A stretch of DNA of 22,314 nt from UMGS172 sp045546555 (lineage in GTDB: Bacteria; Bacillota; Clostridia; Oscillospirales; Acutalibacteraceae): the NCBI GenBank assembly GCA_045546555.1, contig JAZQCY010000175.1, forward strand, positions 1 to 22,314. Reading direction: 5' to 3'. The position numbers were made by a program, and so were the translations under genes. Positions 5,908 through 14,987 of this stretch are shown piece by piece; position 1 is the first letter of the stretch; the number at the start of each line of letters is the position of its first letter. The notes beneath the pieces were generated by a model that had not been told where the DNA came from, did no database searches, and was given only the letters and a program-made list of their open reading frames with translations.

Positions 5908-8577
5908 ATGGCAAACAAATCCACTAAAAAGGCATTGCTTTTGAGCGTACTCGCTATGCTTCTCTGTATGGCAATGCTTGTCGGCACAACCTTCGCCTGG
6001 TTTACCGACTCTGTAACTTCCGGCAAAAACACCATTAAGGCCGGAAACCTTGACGTTGAGCTCAAGTACCTCAAGAACGGCACTTGGACCGATGTTCAGG
6101 GTGCAACCGACCTGTTTGACCCCAATGCACTTTGGGAGCCCGGTCACGCTGAGGTAGTTTATCTGCAGATCAAAAATGCAGGTACTCTCGACCTCAAGTA
6201 TCAGTTCTCCATGAACATTATCAGCGAGACCGTTGCCACCAACGCTCTTGGAGACAACTTCACCCTTTCACAGCACCTTATGTACGGTGTGACCGATTAC
6301 ACCGCAGCGTATGCTACCCGTGAGGAGGCCATCGCAGCCGTTAAGGCTAACGAGTCCAAGTTTGCCGATTACAGCATGGTCGGTCAGCTTTTGGACGGCG
6401 AGGCCAAGGAGATCGCTTTGGTCGTATACATGCCCACCACCGTTGGCAACGAAGCCAACTACCGTGGCAATGTAGTTCCCAGCATCGATTTCGGTCTGAA
6501 CCTCGTTGCAACCCAGCTGGTATCCGAGGAGGACTTCTTCGACAATACCTATGACGAGGACGCAGCCCTGCTTCCCACCTGGGACGGCACCGTAACACCT
6601 GCTGACGAGCTTACCAAGGACGCTAACGGCGTTTATCAGATCGGCAGCGCTGAGGACCTTGCAGGCTTTGCGGCTCTTGTCAACGGCGGCACCGCCCAAG
6701 CAAGCGCTGTGCTTACTGCCGATATCGACCTCGGCAACAAGCCCTGGACCCCCATTGGTGTCAGCGGCGCACCCTTCAACGGCACCTTTGACGGTAACGG
6801 CTACACTATTTACAACCTTAATGTAAGCGGAAACACCTCGGTCGGCTTTATCGGTAATGCAGGCAACAGCGCCAGCATCTACAACGTTAAGATCGACGGT
6901 GCTACTGTTTCGGGTAATCACTACGTAGGTGCCGTTCTCGGTTACGGCTATCTGTCGGCAAACAGCCTCGCAGGCTGTACCGTACAGAACGCTACCGTTG
7001 TATGTACTCCCGATGCAAACAATGACAACGGCGATAAGGCCGGTGTTATTGCAGGTATGGCCATCAACGGCAACATCTACAACAACAAGGCTATCAACTC
7101 CACCGTTTATGCTTACAGAGATTTCGGTGGCATCGTAGGCTGTGCTCAGGCCGAAAACCGCAACATCAGCGTTTACGGCAACGTTGTTGAAAACGTAACC
7201 CTTACCTATATCACTTGTGAAAACTACGCCGACACCACCAAGACCAACTCAAACAGAAACAACCACACAGGACGTGTTAACAACCACGGTTCCTTCAAGG
7301 TTACCATTGGTGACAACAGCGGCGAAGCAACCATGACCGAAAATAAGGCTGCTCATGCAGATACCAACAGCAAGCTGAGTGAAGCACTGAAGAATGATGC
7401 AACCGTTGTTATTTCCACAGGAGAGTACACCCTCCCCACTATGAACGGCAAGGAAGGCATCACCATTATCGGTGCCGCTGACGGCAGTACCGTTATCGGC
7501 GGTGAGAATGCTTCCGCCGGTTTCAGCTCGAGCAACTTCGGCAAGGACACCACCGTTAAGAACATTGAGTTCAGTGGTACCACCAACGGTGTTCGCTATT
7601 CTTACGCCAACGGCGGAGACCTTGTGTTTGATAACTGTACCTTCAAGGGAGGTTCCACCTATGGCTTCCATATGGATCAGTCCAACGGTGCAACCCTTAC
7701 CTTCAACAACTGTACCTTCGTTGGCTTTAATGCCTTCGCAAGCGACCTTGTGAAGGTCACCTTCAACAACTGTACCTTCCTTTCAAACGGCAACTACGGC
7801 CATACCAACATTTGGAGTGTTGGTGAGTTCAACAACTGCACCTGGGGCGACAGCACCTCTGTATCTACCACAAATGCATCTGCTAAGATATTCTTCAACG
7901 GCGTTGAGGAGTCTTATCACCACGAGTACATCGGCTCGGCTGAAAGCCTTGTTGCTTTCCAGAAGTCGGTCAACGAGGGTGGCGACAGCTGGAAGGGTCA
8001 GAAGGTCATTCTTGTTGCTGATATAGACCTCAAGAACGCTGCTTGGACCCCCATCGGCCAGACCGGTGCAACCGAGTTCAGAGGAATCTTCGACGGCCAG
8101 AACTACACCATCAAGAACCTTTCGGTCGACAGCACCGCTTATACCGATGAGTACACCTCTACCGGCCTTTTCGGCTGGGCTGAATCGGGTGTTACGATTC
8201 AGAATGTAAAGGTTGACGGTGCCACTATGAAGGGCAACCACAATGTAGCTGTTATCGTAGGTTATACCTACAGCGGCAAGGTCATCAACTGTCACGTTAC
8301 CAACGCAAGCGTAGTCTGCACCCACGCAAACGGCGATGCTTGCGGCGACAAGGCCGGAATTATTGCAGGCTATACTGCAGACGCAGCCCGCCTTAGCAAC
8401 TGCTCGGCTTCCGATTCTACCGTTACCGCAGGTCGTGATGCAGGTCAGCTTTTCGGTCTTGCCTACACCAATTCCGTGTCCGACTGCTCTGCCACCAATG
8501 TTACCGTTACCGCTACAGGTGATTGCAACAGAGAAGGCAATATTAACAACGCAATTATCGGCCGTGTAATGGGTTGA
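5908..8577 (+). CDS. Secreted protein with SipW-type signal, TasA-like domain and GLUG/beta-helix repeats
   Basis: An 889-residue exported protein of unknown exact role, probably structural or adhesive. Residues 7-36 form a SipW-cognate signal peptide (basic start, hydrophobic core, then TTFAWFTDSVTSG). Residues 36-205 resemble the TasA/camelysin beta-sandwich, with WEPGHAEVVYLQIKNAGTL typical of it. An acidic linker follows (about 206-240). Then come two related blocks, at about 244-460 and 674-889, each opening with IGSAE-L and containing PIG, GTFDG or GIFDG and N-x-KVDGAT type repeats (GLUG-like). Between them (about 480-660) lie right-handed beta-helix repeats with NNCTF recurring. There is no LPXTG, SLH or dockerin at the C-terminus and no sipW peptidase in the window. 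ATG 5908 has a strong AAAGGAGG. TasA proteins form biofilm fibres in Bacillus; that function is not shown here. Confidence 0.82.
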   Translation: MANKSTKKALLLSVLAMLLCMAMLVGTTFAWFTDSVTSGKNTIKAGNLDVELKYLKNGTWTDVQGATDLFDPNALWEPGHAEVVYLQIKNAGTLDLKYQFSMNIISETVATNALGDNFTLSQHLMYGVTDYTAAYATREEAIAAVKANESKFADYSMVGQLLDGEAKEIALVVYMPTTVGNEANYRGNVVPSIDFGLNLVATQLVSEEDFFDNTYDEDAALLPTWDGTVTPADELTKDANGVYQIGSAEDLAGFAALVNGGTAQASAVLTADIDLGNKPWTPIGVSGAPFNGTFDGNGYTIYNLNVSGNTSVGFIGNAGNSASIYNVKIDGATVSGNHYVGAVLGYGYLSANSLAGCTVQNATVVCTPDANNDNGDKAGVIAGMAINGNIYNNKAINSTVYAYRDFGGIVGCAQAENRNISVYGNVVENVTLTYITCENYADTTKTNSNRNNHTGRVNNHGSFKVTIGDNSGEATMTENKAAHADTNSKLSEALKNDATVVISTGEYTLPTMNGKEGITIIGAADGSTVIGGENASAGFSSSNFGKDTTVKNIEFSGTTNGVRYSYANGGDLVFDNCTFKGGSTYGFHMDQSNGATLTFNNCTFVGFNAFASDLVKVTFNNCTFLSNGNYGHTNIWSVGEFNNCTWGDSTSVSTTNASAKIFFNGVEESYHHEYIGSAESLVAFQKSVNEGGDSWKGQKVILVADIDLKNAAWTPIGQTGATEFRGIFDGQNYTIKNLSVDSTAYTDEYTSTGLFGWAESGVTIQNVKVDGATMKGNHNVAVIVGYTYSGKVINCHVTNASVVCTHANGDACGDKAGIIAGYTADAARLSNCSASDSTVTAGRDAGQLFGLAYTNSVSDCSATNVTVTATGDCNREGNINNAIIGRVMG

Positions 8578-8640
8578 TAACTAAATTGTTACTTTAGCAG
8601 ACGTACATCAAGATCTAAAAGGCGATCTTAAATTTATAAG

Positions 8641-8677
8641 GCCCATTCGTGCTTTGCACGGATGGGCTTTGCTGTTT
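8641..8677 (+). terminator. Intrinsic terminator after the SipW-type gene
   Basis: A 12-bp stem with one G-U pair (8641-8652 with 8656-8667), loop TTT, tail TTTGCTGTTT. The U-tract is moderate. Confidence 0.82.
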
Positions 8678-8723
8678 AATATGCGGTCATTGTCGGAGTG
8701 ATTTGTTACAACTGAAAAATTGA

Positions 8724-8752
8724 TTGACTGTGCGGGTGGGATGGTGTATTAT
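8724..8752 (+). promoter_or_regulatory. Promoter of the transporter-peptidase operon
   Basis: TTGACT (8724-8729), 17-base spacer, TATTAT (8747-8752). A small perfect hairpin, CTCTGC-TTT-GCAGAG (8768-8782), sits in the short leader just before the GGAGGG ribosome site and could affect initiation or mRNA stability. Confidence 0.75.
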
Positions 8753-8797
8753 AATACTGTATAAAAACTCTGCTTTGCAGAGCTTTGGAGGGTAATT

Positions 8798-10171
8798 ATG
8801 GCAAGAGAAAAATTAGGAAGCCGATTGGGCTTCATTCTGCTCAGCGCAGGATGCGCCATCGGTATCGGAAATGTCTGGAAATTCCCGTGGATGGTCGGAC
8901 AGAACGGAGGAGGCATTTTTGTTCTCATTTATCTGTTCTTCCTCATTGTTTTGGGCGTGCCGGTCATGACTATGGAGTTTTCTATCGGTCGTGCCGCACA
9001 GAAAAGTCCTGCCGCAATGCACAGCGCATTGGCACCCAAGAGGGGTATATGGCAGGCACACGGTAAGGCTTCGCTTATCGGCAGTTATCTGCTTATGATG
9101 TTCTACACCACCGTTACGGGCTGGATGATGAACTATTTTGTCAAGATGGCGTCCGGCGAGCTTAACGGTGTTGACCATGCCGCTTCAGCCGAGGCATTTG
9201 GGGAAATGACCAACGACCCATGGACTATGGTGATATTCATGGGGCTTGCAGTGCTTATAGGTGCGGTTGTCTGCTCGTTTAGCCTGCAAAAGGGTCTTGA
9301 AAGAGTCACCAAATATATGATGCTGGCACTTATTGTTATAATGGTAGTGTTGGCCGTAAACAGCTGCTTTATCGACGGCGGTGCAGAGGGTCTTAAATTC
9401 TACCTGACTCCCAGCATTGCAAACCTCACCGAAGTAGGTGTGGGTAACGTTATCGTTGCCGCAATGAATCAGGCATTCTTCACTTTGAGTCTTGGCATAG
9501 GTTCAATGGCTATTTTCGGAAGCTACCTCGGAAAAGAACGCTCGCTTATGGGTGAATCGGTCAGAATTGCCGGACTTGACACCTTTGTTGCCATCACCTC
9601 GGGACTTATCATTTTCCCGGCTTGTATGGCTTATGATATACCCGTTGACGCAGGCCCTCCGCTTATCTTCATCACGCTGCCCACTATGTTTGCCAAAATG
9701 CCGTTGGGTCAGCTTTGGGGAAGTCTGTTCTTCGTGTTTATGTCGTTTGCGGCATTGTCCACCGTTTTGGCAGTATTTGAAAATATCGTTGCCTGCACGC
9801 AGGATCTCTTTAAGTGGGGTCGCAAAAAGGCCTGCCTTATCAACGGTATCGTCTTGTTTGTGCTGTCGTTGCCTTGTGTATTCGGCTTCAACCTCTTGTC
9901 GGGCTTCACTCCTTTTGGAGCAGGCTCCAACGTGCTTGATCTTGAGGACTTTATCGTCTCTAATGTTATGCTGCCTATCGGTGCCTTGCTGTACGTTGTT
10001 TTCTGTACCACACGCTACGGCTGGGGCTGGAAGAATTTTACTGCCGAGGCCAACACAGGTCGGGGCTTAAAGGTCAAAAATTGGATGCGCATTTATATGA
10101 CGATCGTCCTTCCCATCATCATCGCCATTCTCTTTGTTGTCGGTATTGTTACAAAATTCTGGGGAGCGTAA
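8798..10171 (+). CDS. Sodium-dependent transporter, NSS (neurotransmitter:sodium symporter) family
   Basis: Secondary transporter of the LeuT/MhsT/Tyt1 type that imports an amino acid or related amine with Na+. The first helix carries the family signature AGCAIGIGNVWKFPW with the GxG break (about residues 17-33), followed by NGGGIFVLIYL. The 457 residues fit the bacterial 11- to 12-helix versions. ATG 8798 lies 5 bases after GGAGGG. It is the first of four genes packed within a few bases of each other and ending with an M20 peptidase, so its substrate may be released from, or joined to, an acyl or peptide group by that enzyme. The specific substrate cannot be read from the sequence. Confidence 0.94.
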   Translation: MAREKLGSRLGFILLSAGCAIGIGNVWKFPWMVGQNGGGIFVLIYLFFLIVLGVPVMTMEFSIGRAAQKSPAAMHSALAPKRGIWQAHGKASLIGSYLLMMFYTTVTGWMMNYFVKMASGELNGVDHAASAEAFGEMTNDPWTMVIFMGLAVLIGAVVCSFSLQKGLERVTKYMMLALIVIMVVLAVNSCFIDGGAEGLKFYLTPSIANLTEVGVGNVIVAAMNQAFFTLSLGIGSMAIFGSYLGKERSLMGESVRIAGLDTFVAITSGLIIFPACMAYDIPVDAGPPLIFITLPTMFAKMPLGQLWGSLFFVFMSFAALSTVLAVFENIVACTQDLFKWGRKKACLINGIVLFVLSLPCVFGFNLLSGFTPFGAGSNVLDLEDFIVSNVMLPIGALLYVVFCTTRYGWGWKNFTAEANTGRGLKVKNWMRIYMTIVLPIIIAILFVVGIVTKFWGA

Positions 10172-10174
10172 AAT

Positions 10175-10915
10175 ATGGATTTCAGCGTAAACAGCACGTT
10201 TTTATACGGAATAGCCATTTGTGTTATCATATTTGTGCTTGCACAGTCGGTATTCTTCCTTGTGCGTGCCTATCGCAGAGGCAAACAGCTTGGAATGAGC
10301 ACCCAAAAGCTGCGTAAGACCATCATTTCAACCTCGATTTTCACCATTGCACCTGCAATTTCCATCCTTGTCGGACTTATCGCTCTTTCAAAGGCCTTGG
10401 GCATTCCGTTGCCCTGGATAAGAATGAGCGTTATCGGTGCAATTACCTACGAAATGCCTGCCGCCGAGGCGGCCGTCGGTGCCTTTGGCAAAACGCTTGC
10501 CGACATTATCACCGACCCCGAGGTCTATGCGACCATCGCTTGGGTTATGACGCTTGGCATTATGCCGAGTATCATCCTGCCGCCGATTCTGATGAAGCGC
10601 ATCAACGGCGGTATGCTCAAGATCCGTCAAAAGGATGAGCGCTGGGGCGATATATTTATGACCTCTTTGTTCCTTGGAATGATCTCGGCCTTTTTGGGTG
10701 TTGTCTTTGCCGACATCCGAGAGGGTATCGAGGGCTGGCTGCCCGTGTTTGTGCTTATGGTTTCGGCTATAACCATGGCCATTTGCGGTGTACTTATCAA
10801 GAAGTTCAAGTGGAAATGGCTTGAGACCTACGCAATGTCGTTCAGCATTTTGGTTGCGTTGGCATTCGCTGTGGTTATAGCACCCATTGTGGGCTACGTA
10901 CCGGAAGGAGTGTGA
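10175..10915 (+). CDS. DUF5058-like polytopic membrane protein
   Basis: A 246-residue membrane protein with about six hydrophobic helices and a basic first loop (VRAYRRGKQLGMSTQKLRKT). That N-terminal pattern, followed by a hydrophobic segment ending LPWIRMSVIG, recalls the DUF5058 family of Firmicutes as I remember it; the family has no established function. ATG 10175 comes 3 bases after the transporter stop, with GGGGAG in the end of the transporter gene as ribosome site. Its stop codon overlaps the GTG at 10912 of the next frame. Coupled translation and tight packing suggest it works with the next membrane protein, perhaps as two halves of one transporter, which is inference. Confidence 0.65.
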   Translation: MDFSVNSTFLYGIAICVIIFVLAQSVFFLVRAYRRGKQLGMSTQKLRKTIISTSIFTIAPAISILVGLIALSKALGIPLPWIRMSVIGAITYEMPAAEAAVGAFGKTLADIITDPEVYATIAWVMTLGIMPSIILPPILMKRINGGMLKIRQKDERWGDIFMTSLFLGMISAFLGVVFADIREGIEGWLPVFVLMVSAITMAICGVLIKKFKWKWLETYAMSFSILVALAFAVVIAPIVGYVPEGV

Positions 10916-10920
10916 CAGTT

Positions 10921-11574
10921 GTGAGTGATTATTTAAAGAAAACCGACCGATACGGTAAAATATGGATTTGGACTGCCGCACTTGTCGTGCTGATGGTTCC
11001 CGTTATCATTTGTATCCGCTATAATGCCTGGCCCAATATCACCAAGGTTTTAGAGGGTCTTGTGGGTGTTGCGCCCATTTTCTGGACGGTTGGTGTTATC
11101 GAGGTCATAACCTATACCCCGATGCTTGGCATCGGCGGCACCTATCTTGCCTTTGTCACGGGTAATCTCACCAGTCTGAAGGCTCCGAGCGCCTTGACAG
11201 CAATGGAAAATGCCGAGGTTAAATCGGGTACCGAGGAGGGCGAGGTCATCTCGACCATTGCCATTGCCACAAGCTCTATCGTCACAACGCTTATCATCGT
11301 CATCGGTGTCTGCGTACTGACGCTCATTGCACCCGTGCTTAATTCACCCACTTTAGCACCTGCGTTTGACAATATTTTGCCTGCGCTTTTCGGTGGCTTG
11401 GGTGTTGTTTATATCTCTAAGAACTGGAAGCTTTCCATTGCTCCCATCGTGTTTATGGTTGCATTGTTCCTCATCGTGCCGAGCCTTGCAGGATCGGTCG
11501 GTGTGCTTGTTCCTGTCGGCGTTATCATAACCCTCGTTGCAGGCAGAATAATGTATAAGAAGGGTTGGGTCTGA
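10921..11574 (+). CDS. Small polytopic membrane protein, unknown function
   Basis: I do not recognise the family. About 217 residues with a hydrophilic N-terminus (SDYLKKTDRYGKIWIW) and roughly six hydrophobic segments, including GVIEVITYTPMLGIGGTYLA and a C-terminal VGVLVPVGVIITLVAGRIMY. An in-frame GTG at 10912 overlaps the upstream stop, but the ribosome site GGAAGGAG ends only 1-2 bases before it and 10 bases before GTG 10921, so I chose 10921. The stop overlaps the ATG of the M20 peptidase gene by one base. Constant pairing with a DUF5058-like gene and a peptidase would suggest a shared transport or export task; this remains a guess. Confidence 0.7.
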   Translation: MSDYLKKTDRYGKIWIWTAALVVLMVPVIICIRYNAWPNITKVLEGLVGVAPIFWTVGVIEVITYTPMLGIGGTYLAFVTGNLTSLKAPSALTAMENAEVKSGTEEGEVISTIAIATSSIVTTLIIVIGVCVLTLIAPVLNSPTLAPAFDNILPALFGGLGVVYISKNWKLSIAPIVFMVALFLIVPSLAGSVGVLVPVGVIITLVAGRIMYKKGWV

Positions 11575-13016
11575 TGGCACTTTATATCATTTTTGGTGTT
11601 TGCGCCCTATTGCTTGTATTTATCGGCGTTATAGTCATCAGAACGCTTCGCTTTAAGCCGCAGGCTGTAAAGCCCGCCGAGCCCGAAGCCTTGACGCTTG
11701 ACAATGACAAGATCATCGAAGATATGGTCGAAATGATCAAATGCAAAACGGTCTCCAACCGTGATGAAAGCCTTGTTGACCGTGCCGAGTTTCAAAGGTT
11801 TGAGGAGCTTTTAAAGGAACGTTTCCCCAATATTTACAAGGCCTGCGAGTTTAAAAAAATTGGTAAAACGGGCCTTTTGTATAAGCTTAAAGGCAGGTCC
11901 GACCAAGAACCGTCGGTGCTTATGGCGCACTATGATGTTGTTCCCGTTGAGGAGGACGGGTGGGTCAAGCCTGCGTCCGACGGTATTATCGAGGACGGCG
12001 TTTTGTGGGGTAGGGGAACGCTTGATACAAAAGGCACCCTTTGCGGTATTGTCGAGGCACTTGAAAAGCTGTTGTCCGATGGCTTTGTTCCTCAAAATGA
12101 CCTATATCTGTCCTTTTCGGGCGAGGAGGAAATCGACGGTGCATCCTGCGCCGATATCGTAAGCTATCTTGAGGAAAACGGCATCAAGCCCGCCTTTGTT
12201 CTGGACGAGGGCGGTGCCGTGGTGGAAAACGTTTTCCCCGGCGTGAAGCAGGAGTGTGCGCTTATCGGCGTCAGCGAAAAGGGAAGCGTTAATATGAATT
12301 TTTCGCTTGCCTCCAAGGGCGGTCACGCTTCAACTCCGCCAACCCACACCATTTTGGGTCGTTTGAGTGCCGCCGTCACACGCATTGAGAATAAGCCCTT
12401 CAAGCGGCATTTCACCAAGCCTGTGGAGGGTATGTTTGATACGTTGGGCCGTCATTCAAGCTTTGTTTACCGAATGATATTTGCCAACCTGTGGTGCTTT
12501 ATGCCGCTGTTGGATATGATCTGCAAAAAAAGCGGCGGCGAGCTGAATGCCATGATGCGCACAACCGTTGCGGTCACACGTTTTGAGGGCAGTAAGGCCT
12601 ATAACGTCCTGCCACCGAGTGCTTCGTTCGGCATCAATATGCGCCTTATGGGCGGTGACACCATTGAATCGGCAACCGAGTATCTCAAAAAGACGGTAGC
12701 CGATGATGAGATAGAGATAACCTTAGTCAACGGTATGAACCCGTCCATCTGCTCGGACACCAAGTGTGACGCCTGGGAAATCTTAGGCGCCGCCATTCAC
12801 GATACGTGGTGTGAGGCTATTGTTTCGCCATACCTTATGATGGCCTGCAGCGATTCAAGGCACTATTGCCGTATCACCGACCGTGTCTACCGTTTTTCGG
12901 CTATGAAGCTGTCAAAAGAGGAACGTGGAATGATCCACGGTCACAACGAGCGCATCCCGCTTGAAACGCTTATCAAAACAGTCGAGTTCTATGTAAGACT
13001 GCTGAAACTGTTGTAA
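11574..13016 (+). CDS. M20-family metallopeptidase with N-terminal membrane anchor (PM20D1-like)
   Basis: Zinc amidohydrolase of the M20/M28 superfamily. Residues 1-23 form one membrane helix, so the enzyme is anchored, orientation unknown. The metal and catalytic positions are visible: H119 in AHYDVVP, D151 in GRGTLDTKG, the SGEEE motif with E184 as likely base and E185 as ligand, D211 in VLDEGG, and H455 in IHGHNE. The lid domain shows SLASKGGHASTPP. The anchored, about 480-residue form resembles PM20D1 and yeast CPS1-type carboxypeptidases; animal PM20D1 makes or splits N-acyl amino acids. ATG 11574 (after AAGAAGGG) is preferred to an in-frame TTG at 11565. Last gene of the four-gene operon; a good terminator follows. 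Confidence 0.9.
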   Translation: MALYIIFGVCALLLVFIGVIVIRTLRFKPQAVKPAEPEALTLDNDKIIEDMVEMIKCKTVSNRDESLVDRAEFQRFEELLKERFPNIYKACEFKKIGKTGLLYKLKGRSDQEPSVLMAHYDVVPVEEDGWVKPASDGIIEDGVLWGRGTLDTKGTLCGIVEALEKLLSDGFVPQNDLYLSFSGEEEIDGASCADIVSYLEENGIKPAFVLDEGGAVVENVFPGVKQECALIGVSEKGSVNMNFSLASKGGHASTPPTHTILGRLSAAVTRIENKPFKRHFTKPVEGMFDTLGRHSSFVYRMIFANLWCFMPLLDMICKKSGGELNAMMRTTVAVTRFEGSKAYNVLPPSASFGINMRLMGGDTIESATEYLKKTVADDEIEITLVNGMNPSICSDTKCDAWEILGAAIHDTWCEAIVSPYLMMACSDSRHYCRITDRVYRFSAMKLSKEERGMIHGHNERIPLETLIKTVEFYVRLLKLL

Positions 13017-13026
13017 TTTTTGCTTT

Positions 13027-13062
13027 ACGCCCCAAAACAAGTCTTTTGGGGCGTATTATTCT
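13027..13062 (+). terminator. Intrinsic terminator after the M20 operon
   Basis: Perfect 11-bp stem ACGCCCCAAAA/TTTTGGGGCGT (13027-13037 with 13044-13054), loop CAAGTC, tail ATTATTCTTT. The U-tract is interrupted. Confidence 0.82.
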
Positions 13063-13095
13063 TTGTAAATTTACAATATTGTAAAAATATACTGC

Positions 13096-13124
13096 TTGAC
13101 GGGAAGCATTTAATATAGTAAAAT
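13096..13124 (+). promoter_or_regulatory. Promoter of the GH16-domain lipoprotein gene
   Basis: TTGACG (13096-13101), 17-base spacer, TAAAAT (13119-13124). The leader is about 55 bases to ATG 13187. Confidence 0.75.
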
Positions 13125-13186
13125 TACTATGTAATATTGTGTTTGGCTTTGCATAGATTATGTCAGAGCGATTCGAGAAAGGTGTT

Positions 13187-14977
13187 ATGGATTTGAACCG
13201 TAAGATTTTACGTATCACAGCCGCCGTGCTGGCGGTCATCATATTGTCGCTTTCCTTTGCGGGCTGTGGCGAAGAGGAAGAAGGAAGCAAGGTCGATATC
13301 GGCTATATTTCGGGTAATTATCAGATGATCATCGACTCGATCGATGAGATCAACTGCGATTATCTTTTGGTCTACCGCAGTACCGCAAGCTATGCCGAGA
13401 TCGATGCTTTTGTCGATCTTTTGGAAAAGCTTTCGACCTCGTCAACGGCCTCTTTCCAGATATGCCCCGATACCCTTAATGTGACCGACCCCAATCAGAA
13501 GATCATTCTGCTTGGCAACACCATTTATAACGAGTCGATCCTTTCCAAGGAAATAATGGAGCGCATTCGCACCAACAATTACTATGACTATCTGCTCCGT
13601 GGCTACAACAACACCCTGAGTGTTACTTGGATGTCAAAGTTCGGTCGAGAGGATGCTTTCAATTACATACTGTCCAACCTTTTGAACAATAGCTTTGAAA
13701 CCAAATTCACCCCCGACTACAGCTATATGTATTTGAGTGACCGAACCGACACACCGGTTGTCACTATTGATGATATCAACATTATTCAGTATTCGGTCGT
13801 TATGTCGGGCTCACCCTCGTATATCGAGCGTAGCTGTGCCGAAAGCCTTGTCGATGCCATCGAGGACGCAACAGGTGTCAAGGTTCCGTTGGTTACCGAT
13901 GCGGCTGAGGAATCCAAGTATGAGATTTTGATAGGCAACACCAACCGTGGTGAAACCTATGTCACGCAGTTCTTCGCCACCAAGCGTTATGCCGTGGCTC
14001 AGTATAACACCAAGCTTATTTTAAGAGGCGGTCAGATCGAGGCAACCTCAAAGGCTGTTGATGTGTTCACCAAGATGGTTGAAAAGGCCGCCATCACGGC
14101 CGAGCCCTTGCATGTCAAGGCCAACTACTGCGACACGGGCAGTCTTACCACCTACGGCGGAAGCTATTTTGACGGATATGAGCTTGTTTTCTCGGATGAG
14201 TTCAACGCTAAGGATATCAACACCAAAACCTGGATGGTTGAAAAGGGTGCAATGGTCGGCTACGGCGATGCCGCCGCCTTGATGTACCTCAACCCCGGCA
14301 ATGTCAAGTCGAACGGCTCGGATGCTATTATCCGCACCGACCTTACCGACGAGGGCTACCGCTCGGGTCATATCACTACCGAGGATTCCTTTAGCTTTAA
14401 ATATGGCTATGTCGAGGCCAAGGTTAGCTTCCGTACCGCACCCGGTCTGTGGCTCAAGATGATTCTGACCAATCAGAACGACGACGGTGATACTATTTCG
14501 CAGATCGACGTGTTCAATTCCTTGGGCAGTACCGACTCGGTATTTGCCAGCGCAGGCTCTCTGCCCAAGAAGGATTATTACAGTCATTACCTCAAGTTTA
14601 ACGAGCCTTCTTATGAGGCTAACCGTACCGGTGCGCTTATGACCGAGGGTGAGTTTAATGAGGAACAGTACCATACCTTTGGTGTGGAGTGGACACCCGA
14701 GTACATCCGTTTCTTCCTTGACGGCGTTTCCTACGGCACGGTTGAGATTGGCTCCAACAAATATAAGGACCTCAACACCGAGATGTATATTGATTTTATC
14801 GGCGGTGTCAATATGACCGAAACGGTCGCAAATGATGAGGTTGCAATGTGGCCCATTAACCTTAACATCGATTGGGTCAGGGTCTATCAGCGAGCAGGCG
14901 GTGTTCACACCGACCGCACCCTTCTTCCCGATACCCCTGATCAGAAGCCTGCAGAAAAGCCTGCTGCCAAGAAATAA
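13187..14977 (+). CDS. Lipoprotein with C-terminal GH16-like domain lacking the catalytic glutamates
   Basis: A 596-residue exported lipoprotein: basic start, hydrophobic core, lipobox SFAGC with C27 as lipid site. ATG 13187 follows AAAGG by a few bases; the in-frame ATG at 13160 has no ribosome site. Residues 35-310 hold two similar alpha/beta stretches, each with an IxxGNT strand (IILLGNT, EILIGNT), of unknown role. Residues about 325-570 are a concanavalin-like GH16 (laminarinase/endoglucanase-type) domain: YELVFSDEFN, SGHITTEDSFSFKYGYVEAK, TFGVEWTPEYIRFFLDG and IDWVRVYQ. The active-site strand, normally ExDxxE, reads Q439-I-D-V-F-N444, so both catalytic Glu are replaced. It is therefore probably a glycan-binding or structural protein. 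A Pro/Lys-rich tail ends it. No terminator separates it from the isomerase gene. Confidence 0.85.
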   Translation: MDLNRKILRITAAVLAVIILSLSFAGCGEEEEGSKVDIGYISGNYQMIIDSIDEINCDYLLVYRSTASYAEIDAFVDLLEKLSTSSTASFQICPDTLNVTDPNQKIILLGNTIYNESILSKEIMERIRTNNYYDYLLRGYNNTLSVTWMSKFGREDAFNYILSNLLNNSFETKFTPDYSYMYLSDRTDTPVVTIDDINIIQYSVVMSGSPSYIERSCAESLVDAIEDATGVKVPLVTDAAEESKYEILIGNTNRGETYVTQFFATKRYAVAQYNTKLILRGGQIEATSKAVDVFTKMVEKAAITAEPLHVKANYCDTGSLTTYGGSYFDGYELVFSDEFNAKDINTKTWMVEKGAMVGYGDAAALMYLNPGNVKSNGSDAIIRTDLTDEGYRSGHITTEDSFSFKYGYVEAKVSFRTAPGLWLKMILTNQNDDGDTISQIDVFNSLGSTDSVFASAGSLPKKDYYSHYLKFNEPSYEANRTGALMTEGEFNEEQYHTFGVEWTPEYIRFFLDGVSYGTVEIGSNKYKDLNTEMYIDFIGGVNMTETVANDEVAMWPINLNIDWVRVYQRAGGVHTDRTLLPDTPDQKPAEKPAAKK

Positions 14978-14987
14978 TTTCAGTAAT

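Noticed and set aside
6268..6921. 217-residue minus-strand frame inside the SipW-type gene
   Set aside because: Shadow of the plus-strand gene, low-complexity composition and no start signals.
13160..13186. Upstream start for the GH16-domain lipoprotein
   Set aside because: No ribosome site before ATG 13160, while ATG 13187 has AAAGG and gives a normal lipoprotein signal.
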